A stretch of 64,000 bases of DNA, taken from Microbacterium testaceum. Its GTDB lineage: Bacteria > Actinomycetota > Actinomycetes > Actinomycetales > Microbacteriaceae. The stretch spans positions 1-64,000 of the forward strand of contig NZ_JAJGNJ010000007.1 in NCBI RefSeq assembly GCF_020781835.1, in the 5' to 3' direction. A model generated the notes under the pieces. That model did not search any database. It saw nothing but the letters and a program-made list of their open reading frames with translations, and was not told the origin of the DNA. Below are positions 36,782-45,260 of this stretch, piece after piece. The position numbers and the translations under genes are program-made. Positions within the stretch are counted from its first letter, which is position 1. Each line of letters starts with the position of its first letter.

Positions 36782-37639
36782 ATGACCCGGTCCGATGAAG
36801 CCCGCGCGGAGTTCGCGGCCTTTCTGCGCAGTCGCCGGGCGCGGTTGAAGCCCTCGGACGTGGGGCTCCCCGACGGCCCCCGCCGCCGCGTGGCTGGGCT
36901 CCGACGGGAAGAGGTGGCTCACCTCGCCGGCGTCGGGCTGACCTGGTACACGTGGCTCGAACAGGGCCGCCCGATCGCGGCATCCGTCCAGGTCATCGCC
37001 GCGATCGCCCGCGCTCTCCGGCTGACCGACGACGAGCGCGACCACCTGTTCGCGCTCGCCGACCTGCCGCGGCCGGAGCGCGAGGCGCGCGCGTGCGTCG
37101 ACACCCCCCATCTCGACCTCCTGGAGAAGCTCCTCCCCTACCCCGCGGCGCTGCAGACGTCACGCTTCGAGATCCGCGCCTACAACCGCGCCTACCGCTA
37201 CCTCTTCGACGACCTCGACGAGATGCCCATCGAGCGCAGGAACTGTGCCGTGCTGCTGTTCACCGACGAGACGTGGCAGAGCGCGCACGTCGACCTCGAC
37301 CACGCGCAGCGGCGGATGGCGGCGCGGCTGCGGTCCGCGTACGGACGGCACCACGACGAGCCGTCGTGGCAGCGCTTCGTCGCCGAGCTCGAGCAGCAGT
37401 CACCGCGCTTCGCCGAGCTCTGGAGCCGCGGGGACGTCGGCGGCGAGCGCCATGCCGTCAAACACCTTCTGCATGCCCGGGTCGGCGAGCTGCACCTGGA
37501 GATGTCGAGCGTCTGGGTCGACGAGGGCCTCGGCTCCCGCGTGGTGTGGTTCGCTCCTCGGGATGCCGCGACCGCGGCACGCCTGGAGCGTCTCGCCGCC
37601 GAGCATCCCGAGCAGGCGCTGATCAGCGCCGTCGCCTGA
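36782..37639 (+). CDS. XRE-family regulator with MmyB-like ligand-binding domain
   Basis: This is a 285-residue protein from ATG 36782, with GGAAGGAG upstream. The N-terminal HTH domain includes R-R-E-E-V-A-H-L-A-G-V-G-L-T-W-Y-T-W-L-E-Q-G-R and is followed by L-R-L-T-D-D-E-R-D-H-L-F-A-L-A. The C-terminal domain with P-A-A-L-Q-T-S-R-F-E-I-R-A-Y-N-R-A fits the MmyB-like PAS-type fold, thought to bind small or lipid ligands. The layout is typical of local repressors of a divergent exporter or dehydrogenase gene, here the MFS protein. Confidence 0.9.
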   Translation: MTRSDEARAEFAAFLRSRRARLKPSDVGLPDGPRRRVAGLRREEVAHLAGVGLTWYTWLEQGRPIAASVQVIAAIARALRLTDDERDHLFALADLPRPEREARACVDTPHLDLLEKLLPYPAALQTSRFEIRAYNRAYRYLFDDLDEMPIERRNCAVLLFTDETWQSAHVDLDHAQRRMAARLRSAYGRHHDEPSWQRFVAELEQQSPRFAELWSRGDVGGERHAVKHLLHARVGELHLEMSSVWVDEGLGSRVVWFAPRDAATAARLERLAAEHPEQALISAVA

Positions 37640-37733
37640 CCCGCGCCCGCGCTGGTGCGCGCGCGGGCCCACCACCGCGCCGGACCGGCCGGACGCGGCA
37701 CGAGCGCGGCCCGGTCCGGGGGCGAGGTCGACG

Positions 37734-39011
37734 TCAGGCCAGCGGCTTGATCTCGAGCGACGCGCCGGTCGTGCCGGCGTCGACCGGCGCGAACGCGGTG
37801 TAGCCGTCGGCGCGCGAACGCTCGAGCAGGGCCTTGAGGTTCTTCGGACGCTGCTCGAGCCGGACGCGGGCGCCCTCGGCCACGAGCTCCGCCTTGAGCC
37901 GCAGGAGCGTCGCGAGCGGCACATCACGGTCGTGGACGAGCACGATGGATCGCTGACCCGCGTCCTCGGCATCCTGGAGCAGATCGACGATGCGCTCGAA
38001 ACCGATCGAGAATCCCACGGCCGGCACGTCCTGGCCGAGGAAGCGGCCGATCATGCCGTCGTACCGGCCCCCGCCCCCCAGCGAATAGTCGACGCTCGGG
38101 TGGGCGAGCTCGAAGATGGTGCCCGTGTAGTACCCCATGCCGCGGACGAGGAAGGGGTCGAACCGCAGGGGGGCCTGCGCGCCACGCGCTGCGGCGACCG
38201 TGTCGCCGAGGGCGACGAGGTGATCGACGATCTCGTCCGGGATGCCGTCGGGAAGGGACGCACGGATCCCGCGCGCGTCGAACGCCGGGTCGTCGTCACC
38301 GGGACGGTCGAGGTACTCCGCGAAGGCGTCGACGGCCGCCGGGGTGGCGCCGCGCTCGCGCAGTTCGGCGACCACGCCGGCGGGACCGATCTTGTCGAGC
38401 TTGTCGATCGTGATGAGCACCCCCGGGCGCTCGTCCGGGGCGAATCCGAAGACGTCCAACATCGCGTCCAGCGCGCGGCGGTCGTTGACGCGGATCGTGC
38501 CGCCCTCCAGGCCCAGGGCGTCGAGCACGTCGAGGCTCGCCGTCATCAGCTCGGCCTCGGCGCGGGCCGAGGCGTCGCCGATGATGTCGATGTCGCACTG
38601 CACGAACTGGCGGTAGCGCCCCTTCTGCGGGCGCTCAGCGCGCCACACGGGCGCCATCTGGATCGCCCGGAACACCGTCGGCAGCTGAGCGCGGTGGGTC
38701 GCGTAGAAGCGCGCGAGCGGGACCGTGAGGTCGTAGCGAAGCCCCAGGTCGGACAGCGCCGCCGGGTCCTCCGCGGCGGCCCGGATCGCCTCGGCATCCA
38801 GCCCCCGTTTGAGCACGCTGAACGAGAGCTTCTCGTTGTCGCCGCCGATCCCGGCGTGCAGGCGCGCATACTCCTCGACGACGGGCGTCTCGATCTCGTC
38901 GAAGCCGTGTGCGCGGTAACGCTCGCGGATCACGGCGAGGACACGCTCGCGCCGGGCCTTGTCAGCGGGGAGGAAGTCGCGCATACCGCGCGGCGGGTTC
39001 ACGGATGCCAC
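37734..39011 (-). CDS. hisS: Histidyl-tRNA synthetase
   Basis: This is a 425-residue protein from GTG 39011. Class II motifs are present: P-R-G-M-R-D-F-L-P at the N terminus, R-Y-D-L-T-V-P-L-A-R-F, K-G-R-Y-R-Q-F-V-Q-C-D-I-D (motif 2), G-M-G-Y-Y-T-G-T (histidine A box), G-G-G-G-R-Y-D-G and G-F-S-I-G-F-E-R (motif 3). A C-terminal anticodon-binding domain follows. It charges tRNA-His. Confidence 0.96.
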   Translation of the reverse strand: MASVNPPRGMRDFLPADKARRERVLAVIRERYRAHGFDEIETPVVEEYARLHAGIGGDNEKLSFSVLKRGLDAEAIRAAAEDPAALSDLGLRYDLTVPLARFYATHRAQLPTVFRAIQMAPVWRAERPQKGRYRQFVQCDIDIIGDASARAEAELMTASLDVLDALGLEGGTIRVNDRRALDAMLDVFGFAPDERPGVLITIDKLDKIGPAGVVAELRERGATPAAVDAFAEYLDRPGDDDPAFDARGIRASLPDGIPDEIVDHLVALGDTVAAARGAQAPLRFDPFLVRGMGYYTGTIFELAHPSVDYSLGGGGRYDGMIGRFLGQDVPAVGFSIGFERIVDLLQDAEDAGQRSIVLVHDRDVPLATLLRLKAELVAEGARVRLEQRPKNLKALLERSRADGYTAFAPVDAGTTGASLEIKPLA

Positions 39012-39058
39012 GGGTCCATTGTTCCAGGCCCGTGCCGGGCGTCCGTCCCGGCCGGCGT

Positions 39059-39120
39059 CGAACGCACACGATGCGGCCGAACGCACACGATGCGGGCGGC
39101 ACGAACGTGTGCGTTCGGCC
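39059..39120. repeat. Direct and inverted repeat cluster between mazG and hisS
   Basis: CGAACGCACACGATGCGG occurs at 39059-39076 and again at 39078-39095 (period 19). A 15-bp arm of the second unit (39075-39089) recurs inverted at 39106-39120, and a fourth partial inverted GCACACGATCG follows at about 39121-39131. The cluster can fold into a long hairpin between two leftward genes. It may be a terminator, a REP-like element or a binding array. Confidence 0.6.
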
Positions 39121-39142
39121 CGATCGTGTGCTCTCGTCGCGG

Positions 39143-39769
39143 CTACTCGGCGGCGCGGACCTCGGCGCGCAGGGCGCGCAGACGCTCGCGGAGGGCGCGG
39201 TCGGCATCCCAGCCGTGCTCGCGGGCGAGTTGCACGAGCGCGAGCAGTGCATCCCCGAGCTCGGACTCGTCGGACGGAGCCAGCGGCCCACGGCCCGCGG
39301 TGACACCGACCTGGGCCGCCTTGCCGAGCACCTTCTGCGCGAGCGCGAGCGAGGGCATGTGATCGGAGACGCCGTCCAGCACGCTCGTGCGCTCACGCTT
39401 CTCGGCGGCCTTCGCGGCATTCCAATGCACCAGCACCTCTTCCGGGGTGGATGCCACCGCATCGCCGAACACGTGCGGGTGGCGGCGCACCATCTTCTCG
39501 GTGAGACCGCGCGCCACATCGTCGATGTCGAACGGGTCGTCGGGGTCGCCGGCGGCGATCTCCGCGTGGAAGAGCACCTGCCACAGCAGGTCGCCGAGTT
39601 CTTCCCGCAGGTCGGCCCGCGTGCCGGACTCGACGGCGTCGATCACCTCGGCGCTCTCCTCCACGAGGTACGGCACGAGATCCCGGTGGTCGATGGTCTG
39701 CGTCCAGGCGCAGCGCGCACGCACCGTGCGCATCGTGTCGGCGGCCTCGCGCAGCGCGTCGTCGCTCAC
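39143..39769 (-). CDS. mazG: MazG-family nucleoside triphosphate pyrophosphohydrolase
   Basis: This is a 208-residue protein from GTG 39769 with AAGGAGG upstream. The metal-binding signature is visible as E-E-S-A-E-V-I-D-A followed by R-E-E-L-G-D-L-L-W-Q-V-L-F-H. A second region reads V-R-R-H-P-H-V-F-G-D, typical of full MazG. It hydrolyses noncanonical or excess NTPs to NMPs. W-T-Q-T-I-D-H-R-D-L near the N terminus is in place of the usual W-D-x-x-Q-T-H-x-S-L motif. Confidence 0.92.
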   Translation of the reverse strand: MSDDALREAADTMRTVRARCAWTQTIDHRDLVPYLVEESAEVIDAVESGTRADLREELGDLLWQVLFHAEIAAGDPDDPFDIDDVARGLTEKMVRRHPHVFGDAVASTPEEVLVHWNAAKAAEKRERTSVLDGVSDHMPSLALAQKVLGKAAQVGVTAGRGPLAPSDESELGDALLALVQLAREHGWDADRALRERLRALRAEVRAAE

Positions 39770-39993
39770 GGTCCCTCCTTCTGCGGCATCCGTGCACCGC
39801 TCGTGCCGAGTATCCCCCGCCGCAGGTCTGCACCCGGCTGTTCGTGGACAGAACGAAGGAGATTCGGGATGCCGCACCCCGGCCGACGCGAAATCCTGCG
39901 GCATCCGCGTCCGCCTCGCGGAGATTCTCCTGCGTTGTGTCAACGCGACGGGGTGGAAGGGCCCCGCGTGATCTGGCCGCAACGTGACACAAC

Positions 39994-39999
39994 TAATCT
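39994..39999 (+). promoter_or_regulatory. -10 element of ppc
   Basis: TAATCT ends 7 bases before the ppc GTG at 40007, which predicts a leaderless message. No Shine-Dalgarno sequence is visible and the -35 is not clear. The remaining bases 39770-39993 hold no gene that I can support. Confidence 0.45.
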
Positions 40000-40006
40000 G
40001 GGGCGT

Positions 40007-42679
40007 GTGCGTGAACTGACCCCGACCGAGGCCATCGACCTCGTGGGCCGCTTCGAAGCCGGCCAAGAGCTTCCCGAGCAGATGCGCGCCGATGTGCGCC
40101 TGCTCGGCTCGCTGCTCGGCCGTGTCCTGCGTGAGAGCGGCTCGCCCGGCCTGTACGACGACGTCGAGAAGCTGCGGACCGCCACGATCCAGGCCTACAC
40201 CGACGAGACGCCCGAGGCGTTCGAACGGGCCGCGGCGATCGCCGACGGTTTCTCGATCGCCCGCGCCGACGAGGTGGCGCGCGCGTTCACGGCCTACTTC
40301 CACCTGGTCAATCTCGTGGAGGAGCACCAGCGCGTGCGCGTGCTGCGCGAGCGCGGCGATCGTCCCTCGCGCGGCGGCACCCCCGACACCATCGCCGCGG
40401 CGTTCGAGCGTCTCGCCGGCGAGGTCGGTGAGGAGACCGCTCTGTCGCGCCTGCAGTCGCTGCGGTTTCACCCGGTGTTCACCGCCCACCCCACCGAGGC
40501 ACGCCGGCGCGCCATCTCGACCAGCATCCGCCGCCTGTCGGAGCTCCTCGGCGAGCACGACGCCGCCGCCGACAACGTCGGCGAGACCCGCCGCACCGAG
40601 CGGCGCATGCTCGAGGAGATCGACACACTGTGGCGCACCGCGCCGCTGCGCCGCGAGAAGCCGTCGCCTGTCGACGAGGTCCGCTCGGTCATGGCCGTGT
40701 TCGACGAGACGCTCTACACCGCCGTACCGCGGGTGTACCGCCGCATCGACGACATCCTCCAGGGCGAGGACGCCGGTGCCAAGGCTCCCATCGTGAAGCC
40801 TTTCGTCCGCGTCGGCTCGTGGGTCGGCGGCGACCGCGACGGGAACCCGTTCGTCACGGCATCCGTCACCCGCAAGGCGGCGGCGATCGCGAGCGAGCAC
40901 GTCCTGCTGGGCCTCGAGCGCACGACCCAGCGCGTCGGCCGCGGCCTGACCCTGGATGCCGAGACCACCCCGCCGAGCGACGCGCTCCTCGCGCTGTGGC
41001 ACCGTCTTCGTGCCGCCGACGAAGATGCCGCCGCGGAGATCGCCGAGCGCTCCCCCGCCGAGCCGCACCGGCGCATCCTGCTGCTCATCGCGCGGAAGAT
41101 CGCCGCCACGCGCACGCGCAACGCCGACCTCGCCTACCGCGACCCCGAGCATCTGCTGGCCGACCTGCGCACCGTCCAGGACTCCCTCGTCGCCGCCGGG
41201 GCGGCGCGCCAGGCCTACGGCTCGCTGCAGCGCCTGGTGTGGCAGGTCGAGACGTACGGCTTCCACCTCACCGAGCTCGAGGTGCGCCAGCACTCCGCCG
41301 TCCACAGCAAGGTGCTCGACGAGCTCCGCGCCGGCGGCGAGCGCAGCGAGCTGACCGACGAGGTGCTCGAGGTGTTCCGCTCGATCGCCTACGTCCAGGA
41401 GCGCTTCGGTCCCCGCGCCGCGGGCCGGTACATCGTCTCGTTCACGCAGTCCGCCGAAGACCTGGCCAACGTCCACGAGCTCGCGTCGTACGCGATGGGC
41501 CCGGGCGAGAAGCTCCCGGTGCTCGACGTCATCCCTCTGTTCGAGACGTTCGCCGACCTGCAGGCGGCCCCCGGCATCCTGGCCGAGATCGTCGAGCACC
41601 CCGCCTTCGTCGCTCGACTGGATGCCACCGGCCGGCGCCTCGAGGTCATGCTCGGGTACTCCGACTCGTCCAAGGACGTGGGCCCCGTCGCCGCGAACCT
41701 CGCGCTGTACGAAGCGCAGGCGAAGATCTCCACATGGGCCGAGGCCGAGGGCATCGAGCTGACGCTCTTCCACGGCCGCGGCGGCGCCCTGGGCCGCGGT
41801 GGCGGACCGGCGAACTCCGCGATCCTCGCCCAGCCCCCGCATTCCGTCGACGGCCGCTTCAAGCTCACCGAGCAGGGCGAGGTCATCTTCGCCCGCTACG
41901 GCGACCCCGACATCGCGATGCGCCACATCGATCAGGTCGCGGCGGCCGTTCTCACGGCATCCTCCCCCTCGATCGAACGCCGCAACCGCGGCGCGGCCGA
42001 GGCGTTCGCCGACGTCGCCGCCACGATGGACGTCGCTTCGCGCGAGCGCTTCTTCGCGCTCGTCAAGGCGCCCGGGTTCGCCCCGTGGTTCGCCACCGTG
42101 ACCCCGATGGAAGAGCTCGGCCACCTCGCGCTGGGTTCGCGCCCCGCCCGCCGCGGACTCTCGGTCGAGTCGCTGGAGGACCTGCGAGCCATCCCGTGGG
42201 TTTTCTCGTGGACGCAGGCGCGCATCAACCTCGCCGGCTGGTTCGGCCTCGGCACGGCCCTCGACGCCGTGGGCGACGAGCAGCGGCTGCGCGAGGCGTA
42301 CGAGCAGTGGCCGCTGTTCCGCACCATGATCGACAACGTCGCCATGAGCCTGGCCAAGGCCGATGCGCGCATCGCCCGCCGGTACCTCGCCCTCGGCGAT
42401 CGCGACGACCTCGCCGAGCTCGTCATGGACGAGATGCTGCTCACGCGCTCGTGGGTCGAGCGCATCACGGGCGGCGCGCTCCTGGAGAACAAGCCGGTGC
42501 TGCAGCGCGCGGTGAAGATGCGCAGCCCGTACGTCGACGCCCTGTCCCTGCTGCAGCTGCGCGCGCTGCGGGCCCTCCGCGACACCGGGTCCGACAGCGC
42601 CACCCCGGATGCCGAGCACCAGCGTCTGCTGCTGCTGTCGGTGAGCGGCGTGGCCGCGGGCCTGCAGAACACCGGCTGA
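40007..42679 (+). CDS. ppc: Phosphoenolpyruvate carboxylase
   Basis: This is an 890-residue protein from GTG 40007. Catalytic motifs are complete: V-F-T-A-H161-P-T-E-A-R-R-R, G-Y-S-D-S-S-K-D and F-H-G-R-G-G-A-L-G-R-G-G-G-P. The protein ends N-T-G, the C terminus typical of PEPC. It carboxylates PEP to oxaloacetate, replenishing the TCA cycle with bicarbonate. The length is normal for bacterial PEPC. A hairpin lies downstream at 42702-42731. Confidence 0.97.
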   Translation: MRELTPTEAIDLVGRFEAGQELPEQMRADVRLLGSLLGRVLRESGSPGLYDDVEKLRTATIQAYTDETPEAFERAAAIADGFSIARADEVARAFTAYFHLVNLVEEHQRVRVLRERGDRPSRGGTPDTIAAAFERLAGEVGEETALSRLQSLRFHPVFTAHPTEARRRAISTSIRRLSELLGEHDAAADNVGETRRTERRMLEEIDTLWRTAPLRREKPSPVDEVRSVMAVFDETLYTAVPRVYRRIDDILQGEDAGAKAPIVKPFVRVGSWVGGDRDGNPFVTASVTRKAAAIASEHVLLGLERTTQRVGRGLTLDAETTPPSDALLALWHRLRAADEDAAAEIAERSPAEPHRRILLLIARKIAATRTRNADLAYRDPEHLLADLRTVQDSLVAAGAARQAYGSLQRLVWQVETYGFHLTELEVRQHSAVHSKVLDELRAGGERSELTDEVLEVFRSIAYVQERFGPRAAGRYIVSFTQSAEDLANVHELASYAMGPGEKLPVLDVIPLFETFADLQAAPGILAEIVEHPAFVARLDATGRRLEVMLGYSDSSKDVGPVAANLALYEAQAKISTWAEAEGIELTLFHGRGGALGRGGGPANSAILAQPPHSVDGRFKLTEQGEVIFARYGDPDIAMRHIDQVAAAVLTASSPSIERRNRGAAEAFADVAATMDVASRERFFALVKAPGFAPWFATVTPMEELGHLALGSRPARRGLSVESLEDLRAIPWVFSWTQARINLAGWFGLGTALDAVGDEQRLREAYEQWPLFRTMIDNVAMSLAKADARIARRYLALGDRDDLAELVMDEMLLTRSWVERITGGALLENKPVLQRAVKMRSPYVDALSLLQLRALRALRDTGSDSATPDAEHQRLLLLSVSGVAAGLQNTG

Positions 42680-42701
42680 GCGGCGACCCGTTCGCGATCG
42701 G

Positions 42702-42731
42702 AGCGCCGACGTCCTTCGGGGCGTCGGCGCT
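42702..42731 (+). terminator. Terminator hairpin downstream of ppc
   Basis: AGCGCCGACG (42702-42711) and CGTCGGCGCT (42722-42731) form a 10-bp stem 23 bases after the ppc stop. Confidence 0.65.
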
Positions 42732-42853
42732 TCGTCGTGTCCGGCGGACGGCCGCCTCGGCGCTCACCGTCGTGCAGCGCGACGGCACACGCGCCGGCGC
42801 GGGGGCGGGGGCTCAGGCGCGGCGGGTGGGATGCCGGGGACCGGCGCCGTGGA

Positions 42854-43453
42854 TCAGTCGAGCCGGCGATCGTCGGCGTGACGGGAGAGGCTGCGGCCGT
42901 ACCGCTCGGTCAGCTGCACCATGAGGTCGGGCGTTTCGCGGTCCAGACCGAAGACGTACCCGGGGAAGTCGAGGTCCTTCTGCGCGGCCCAGATCTCCTC
43001 GTGACGGTCGGGCGAGAGGAGCCGGACGGGATCGCCGACGGCGACCCAGCCGATGGGTACGACGGTCTCCGCCGGAAGGACCGTGCGCAGGTGCACGACG
43101 GCGTTGATGCGCACCTCGGACCGGGCGCCGATCCGGGCGCCGTTGAAGATGCGCGTGCCGGTCGCCAGGAACACCTCGTCGCCGATATCGGCTCCCGCCA
43201 CACTCGCCATCGGCCCGATGAGGGTGTGCGCGCCCACGTGCACCGCGTGCGCGGTGCTGGCACGCACGAGCGCGTTCTCCATCACGATCGTGTGCGCGCC
43301 CAGAACGACAGGGCTGCCCTCGGAGGTGAGGACGGCGCCGTGGAGCACCTGGCATCCGGGCCCGATGGTGACGTCGCCGCTGACGACCGCGGTGGGGGCC
43401 ACGACCGCGTCGGGGTGGATGCGGGGCTCTGCCCCGAGGTGAGCGAAGCGCAT
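42854..43453 (-). CDS. Gamma-carbonic-anhydrase-like hexapeptide-repeat protein
   Basis: This 199-residue protein has left-handed beta-helix repeats (V-V-S-G-D-V-T-I-G-P-G-C-Q-V, then V-H-V-G-A-H-T-L-I-G-P, I-G-D-E-V-F-L-A-T-G) and a C-terminal helix. It belongs to the gamma-CA/PaaY/YrdA-like trimer family. The expected zinc histidines are only partly recognisable (H38-G, H92-V-G-A-H), so carbonic anhydrase activity is uncertain. The second half is atypical, with A-E-T-V-V-P-I-G-W-V-A-V-G-D-P. Confidence 0.8.
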   Translation of the reverse strand: MRFAHLGAEPRIHPDAVVAPTAVVSGDVTIGPGCQVLHGAVLTSEGSPVVLGAHTIVMENALVRASTAHAVHVGAHTLIGPMASVAGADIGDEVFLATGTRIFNGARIGARSEVRINAVVHLRTVLPAETVVPIGWVAVGDPVRLLSPDRHEEIWAAQKDLDFPGYVFGLDRETPDLMVQLTERYGRSLSRHADDRRLD

Positions 43454-43513
43454 GAGCGGCGTCCTTCCCGTCGGTGCCCGCCAGCGTAGCTGCGCGATCG
43501 GTCGTCGGCGAGG

Positions 43514-43729
43514 TCAGTCGCGGTCGTACGCGAAGACGTCGTCGATCGCGACACCGAACTCGGCGGCGATCTGGAACGCCAGTTCGAGGCTCGGCGAATA
43601 GCGCCCCTGCTCGATGGCGATGACCGTCTGGCGTGTCACGCCGAGCCGCCGGGCCAGTTCCGCCTGGGTCATCCCCGAACGGTCACGATGGTCACGGATC
43701 GCGTTGGTCACGCGCGTGGGCTTGGCCAT
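43514..43729 (-). CDS. Small XRE-family transcriptional regulator (71 aa)
   Basis: This is a 71-residue single-domain HTH protein: M-T-Q-A-E-L-A-R-R-L-G-V-T-R-Q-T-V-I-A-I-E-Q-G-R-Y-S-P-S. Its pattern matches YozG/CopG-neighbour-type XRE proteins. These are usually encoded beside a small membrane protein, as here: its start overlaps that gene's stop (TGATG, 43727-43731). It probably represses its own operon, whose promoter at 44198-44226 carries two matching palindromes. Confidence 0.9.
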   Translation of the reverse strand: MAKPTRVTNAIRDHRDRSGMTQAELARRLGVTRQTVIAIEQGRYSPSLELAFQIAAEFGVAIDDVFAYDRD

Positions 43730-44163
43730 CACGGCAGGCCCCGGCGGTAGAGGGCGAGTCGGGCCATACTGCCCACCACCGCCGAGAGCGCGAAGCCGGC
43801 GTACACGGCGTTCGCGATCCAGAACCACGGCGCCTGCACGGCGCACAGCACGAGCGCGGCGAGCCCCCCGAACACGAGGAACGCCTGACCGACGCGGTCA
43901 CCCAGCGCGGCGATCTCGCGATCGCGCACGTCGGAGCGATGGTCGGTCTCGGGATCGCGGCGGGACTGGACGACGCCCCACACGATGCTGAGCGCGATGG
44001 CGGCGACGATGGCGGCGAGGATCGTGGATGCCATGGGCCAGACCCAGTCGATCCGGTCCACGGGGGTGTCGCGCGCTGCCAGCAGCATCCATACGGCGTA
44101 GACGACTATGCCGGGGACACTGGCGATCAGCCCCGCCCAGGTGTTGCGTTCCTCGAACGACAT
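43729..44163 (-). CDS. Multi-pass membrane protein paired with the XRE regulator
   Basis: This is a 144-residue protein from ATG 44163, preceded by GGAGGATGGG. It has four hydrophobic helices (about 10-28, 40-62, 88-106 and 114-134) and a charged loop R-R-D-P-E-T-D-H-R-S-D-V-R-D-R-E. No enzymatic motif is recognised. Such membrane proteins are regularly encoded with a small XRE regulator in Firmicutes and Actinobacteria; the function is unknown. It is divergent from a quinone oxidoreductase-like gene. Confidence 0.8.
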   Translation of the reverse strand: MSFEERNTWAGLIASVPGIVVYAVWMLLAARDTPVDRIDWVWPMASTILAAIVAAIALSIVWGVVQSRRDPETDHRSDVRDREIAALGDRVGQAFLVFGGLAALVLCAVQAPWFWIANAVYAGFALSAVVGSMARLALYRRGLP

Positions 44164-44174
44164 CCCATCCTCCG

Positions 44175-44192
44175 TGTAAAGAAAATTTGACA
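44175..44192. promoter_or_regulatory. Operator copy 1 in the XRE/oxidoreductase divergent region
   Basis: TGTAAA-GAAAAT-TTGACA is an 18-bp inverted repeat with one mismatch. It overlaps the expected transcription start of the leftward operon. Confidence 0.6.
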
Positions 44193-44197
44193 TTTCG

Positions 44198-44226
44198 ACC
44201 CTAGAACCGGCACCATCCGATGTCAA
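44198..44226 (-). promoter_or_regulatory. Promoter of the membrane-protein/XRE operon
   Basis: On the minus strand TTGACA (44221-44226) and TAGGGT (44198-44203) are separated by exactly 17 bp. The -35 lies within operator copy 2 and the start site within copy 1. Confidence 0.65.
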
Positions 44227-44238
44227 GAATCTTTGACA
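44221..44238. promoter_or_regulatory. Operator copy 2 in the XRE/oxidoreductase divergent region
   Basis: TGTCAA-GAATCT-TTGACA has perfect 6-bp inverted half-sites. It covers the leftward -35 and lies just upstream of the ribosome site of the rightward gene. Its centre is 46 bp from copy 1. Confidence 0.7.
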
Positions 44239-44249
44239 CAGGAGTTACC

Positions 44250-45203
44250 ATGGACATGAACGCCGCCGTCGTCCACCGCTACGGCCCGCCCGAGGTCGTC
44301 CGGATCGAACGCCGTCCGCGGCCGCGCCCGACCGGCGCGGACGTCGTCGTCGAGGTCGCCGCCACCTCGGTCACCAGCGGCGATGCTCGCATCCGCGCCG
44401 CGCGGTTCCCCGCGGGCTTCGCCGTGCCCGGGCGCATCGCCCTGGGCCTGCGCGGCCCCCGCCGCGCCGTGCTCGGCATCGCCCTGTCGGGGCGTGTGGT
44501 CGAGACGGGACCGAAGGCGACCGGCCTACGCCCCGGCGACCGCGTGTGCGGGATGACGGACATGCGCATGGGTGCTCACGCGCAGTACGCCGCCGTCCCC
44601 CGCGATCGCCTCGTCGGCATCCCCGATGAGGTCGACGACGACCGGGCCGCCGCTGTCCTGTTCGGGGGAACCGCCGCCCTGTGGTTCCTGCGCGACCGCG
44701 CCCGCGTGCGACCCGGCGAAAGCGTGCTCGTGGTCGGGGGCAGCGGTGCGGTGGGCAGCCACGCGGTACAGATCGCCCGCGCGCTCGGGGCGGAGGTGAC
44801 GGCCACCGCGCGCGCCGAGAACACCGACCTGCTCACGCGACTCGGCGCCCATCACGCGATCGACCGCTCCGCGACGCCGCTCACCGACCTCGGCGAGCGG
44901 TATGACGTCGTCTTCGACACCGCGGGCGTGCTGCACTCGGCGGATGCCTCGGCCCTTCTCTCCCCCTCCGGGCGTCTGCTGCTGGCTGCGGCCACCCTCG
45001 GCGAGACGGTCACTGCCCGCGGACGCGTCATCGCCGGAACGGCTGGCGCCGGTCGCGACCTCGTGAGCGATCTGGTCGACCGGGTCGCCGAGGGGACGCT
45101 GACGCCCGTGATCGATGCCACCCTGCCGCTGGACCGGATCGCCGAGGCGCACGCGCGCGTCGACTCCGGCCACAAGGTGGGCACCGTCCTGGTGCATCCG
45201 TGA
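44250..45203 (+). CDS. MDR-family NAD(P)-dependent oxidoreductase (quinone reductase-like)
   Basis: This is a 317-residue protein from ATG 44250, with AGGAGTT upstream. A GroES-like N-terminal half (G-D-A-R-I-R-A-A-R-F-P, A-L-S-G-R-V-V-E-T-G, G-L-R-P-G-D-R-V) is followed by a Rossmann fold with V-L-V-V-G-G-S-G-A-V-G-S-H-A-V-Q-I-A. Zinc ligands of classical alcohol dehydrogenases are missing, so it fits the zinc-independent quinone or alkenal reductase group. The substrate is unknown. It shares a control region with the divergent XRE operon. Confidence 0.9.
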   Translation: MDMNAAVVHRYGPPEVVRIERRPRPRPTGADVVVEVAATSVTSGDARIRAARFPAGFAVPGRIALGLRGPRRAVLGIALSGRVVETGPKATGLRPGDRVCGMTDMRMGAHAQYAAVPRDRLVGIPDEVDDDRAAAVLFGGTAALWFLRDRARVRPGESVLVVGGSGAVGSHAVQIARALGAEVTATARAENTDLLTRLGAHHAIDRSATPLTDLGERYDVVFDTAGVLHSADASALLSPSGRLLLAAATLGETVTARGRVIAGTAGAGRDLVSDLVDRVAEGTLTPVIDATLPLDRIAEAHARVDSGHKVGTVLVHP

Positions 45204-45260
45204 CATCGGGGCCGTCGCACTCGTCGGCGCGCTCAGCCGCCGGCCGCGGCACCGGTCCGG

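Noticed and set aside
33889..36798. Long plus-strand open frame opposite the methyltransferase, SGNH and MFS genes
   Set aside because: Three minus-strand genes with clear motifs occupy the region; the frame is an Arg/Asp/Glu-rich GC artefact.
39059..39131. CRISPR array
   Set aside because: Only two tandem units, with a 1-base gap instead of a spacer, plus inverted copies; no cas genes are nearby.
39143..42619. Minus-strand open frame of over 1100 codons opposite ppc
   Set aside because: The plus strand encodes an intact PEP carboxylase with all catalytic motifs. The antisense frame is low-complexity Arg/Gly/Asp/Val-rich sequence, as produced by codon bias at about 70% GC. Only its last part (39143-39769) is a real gene, mazG.
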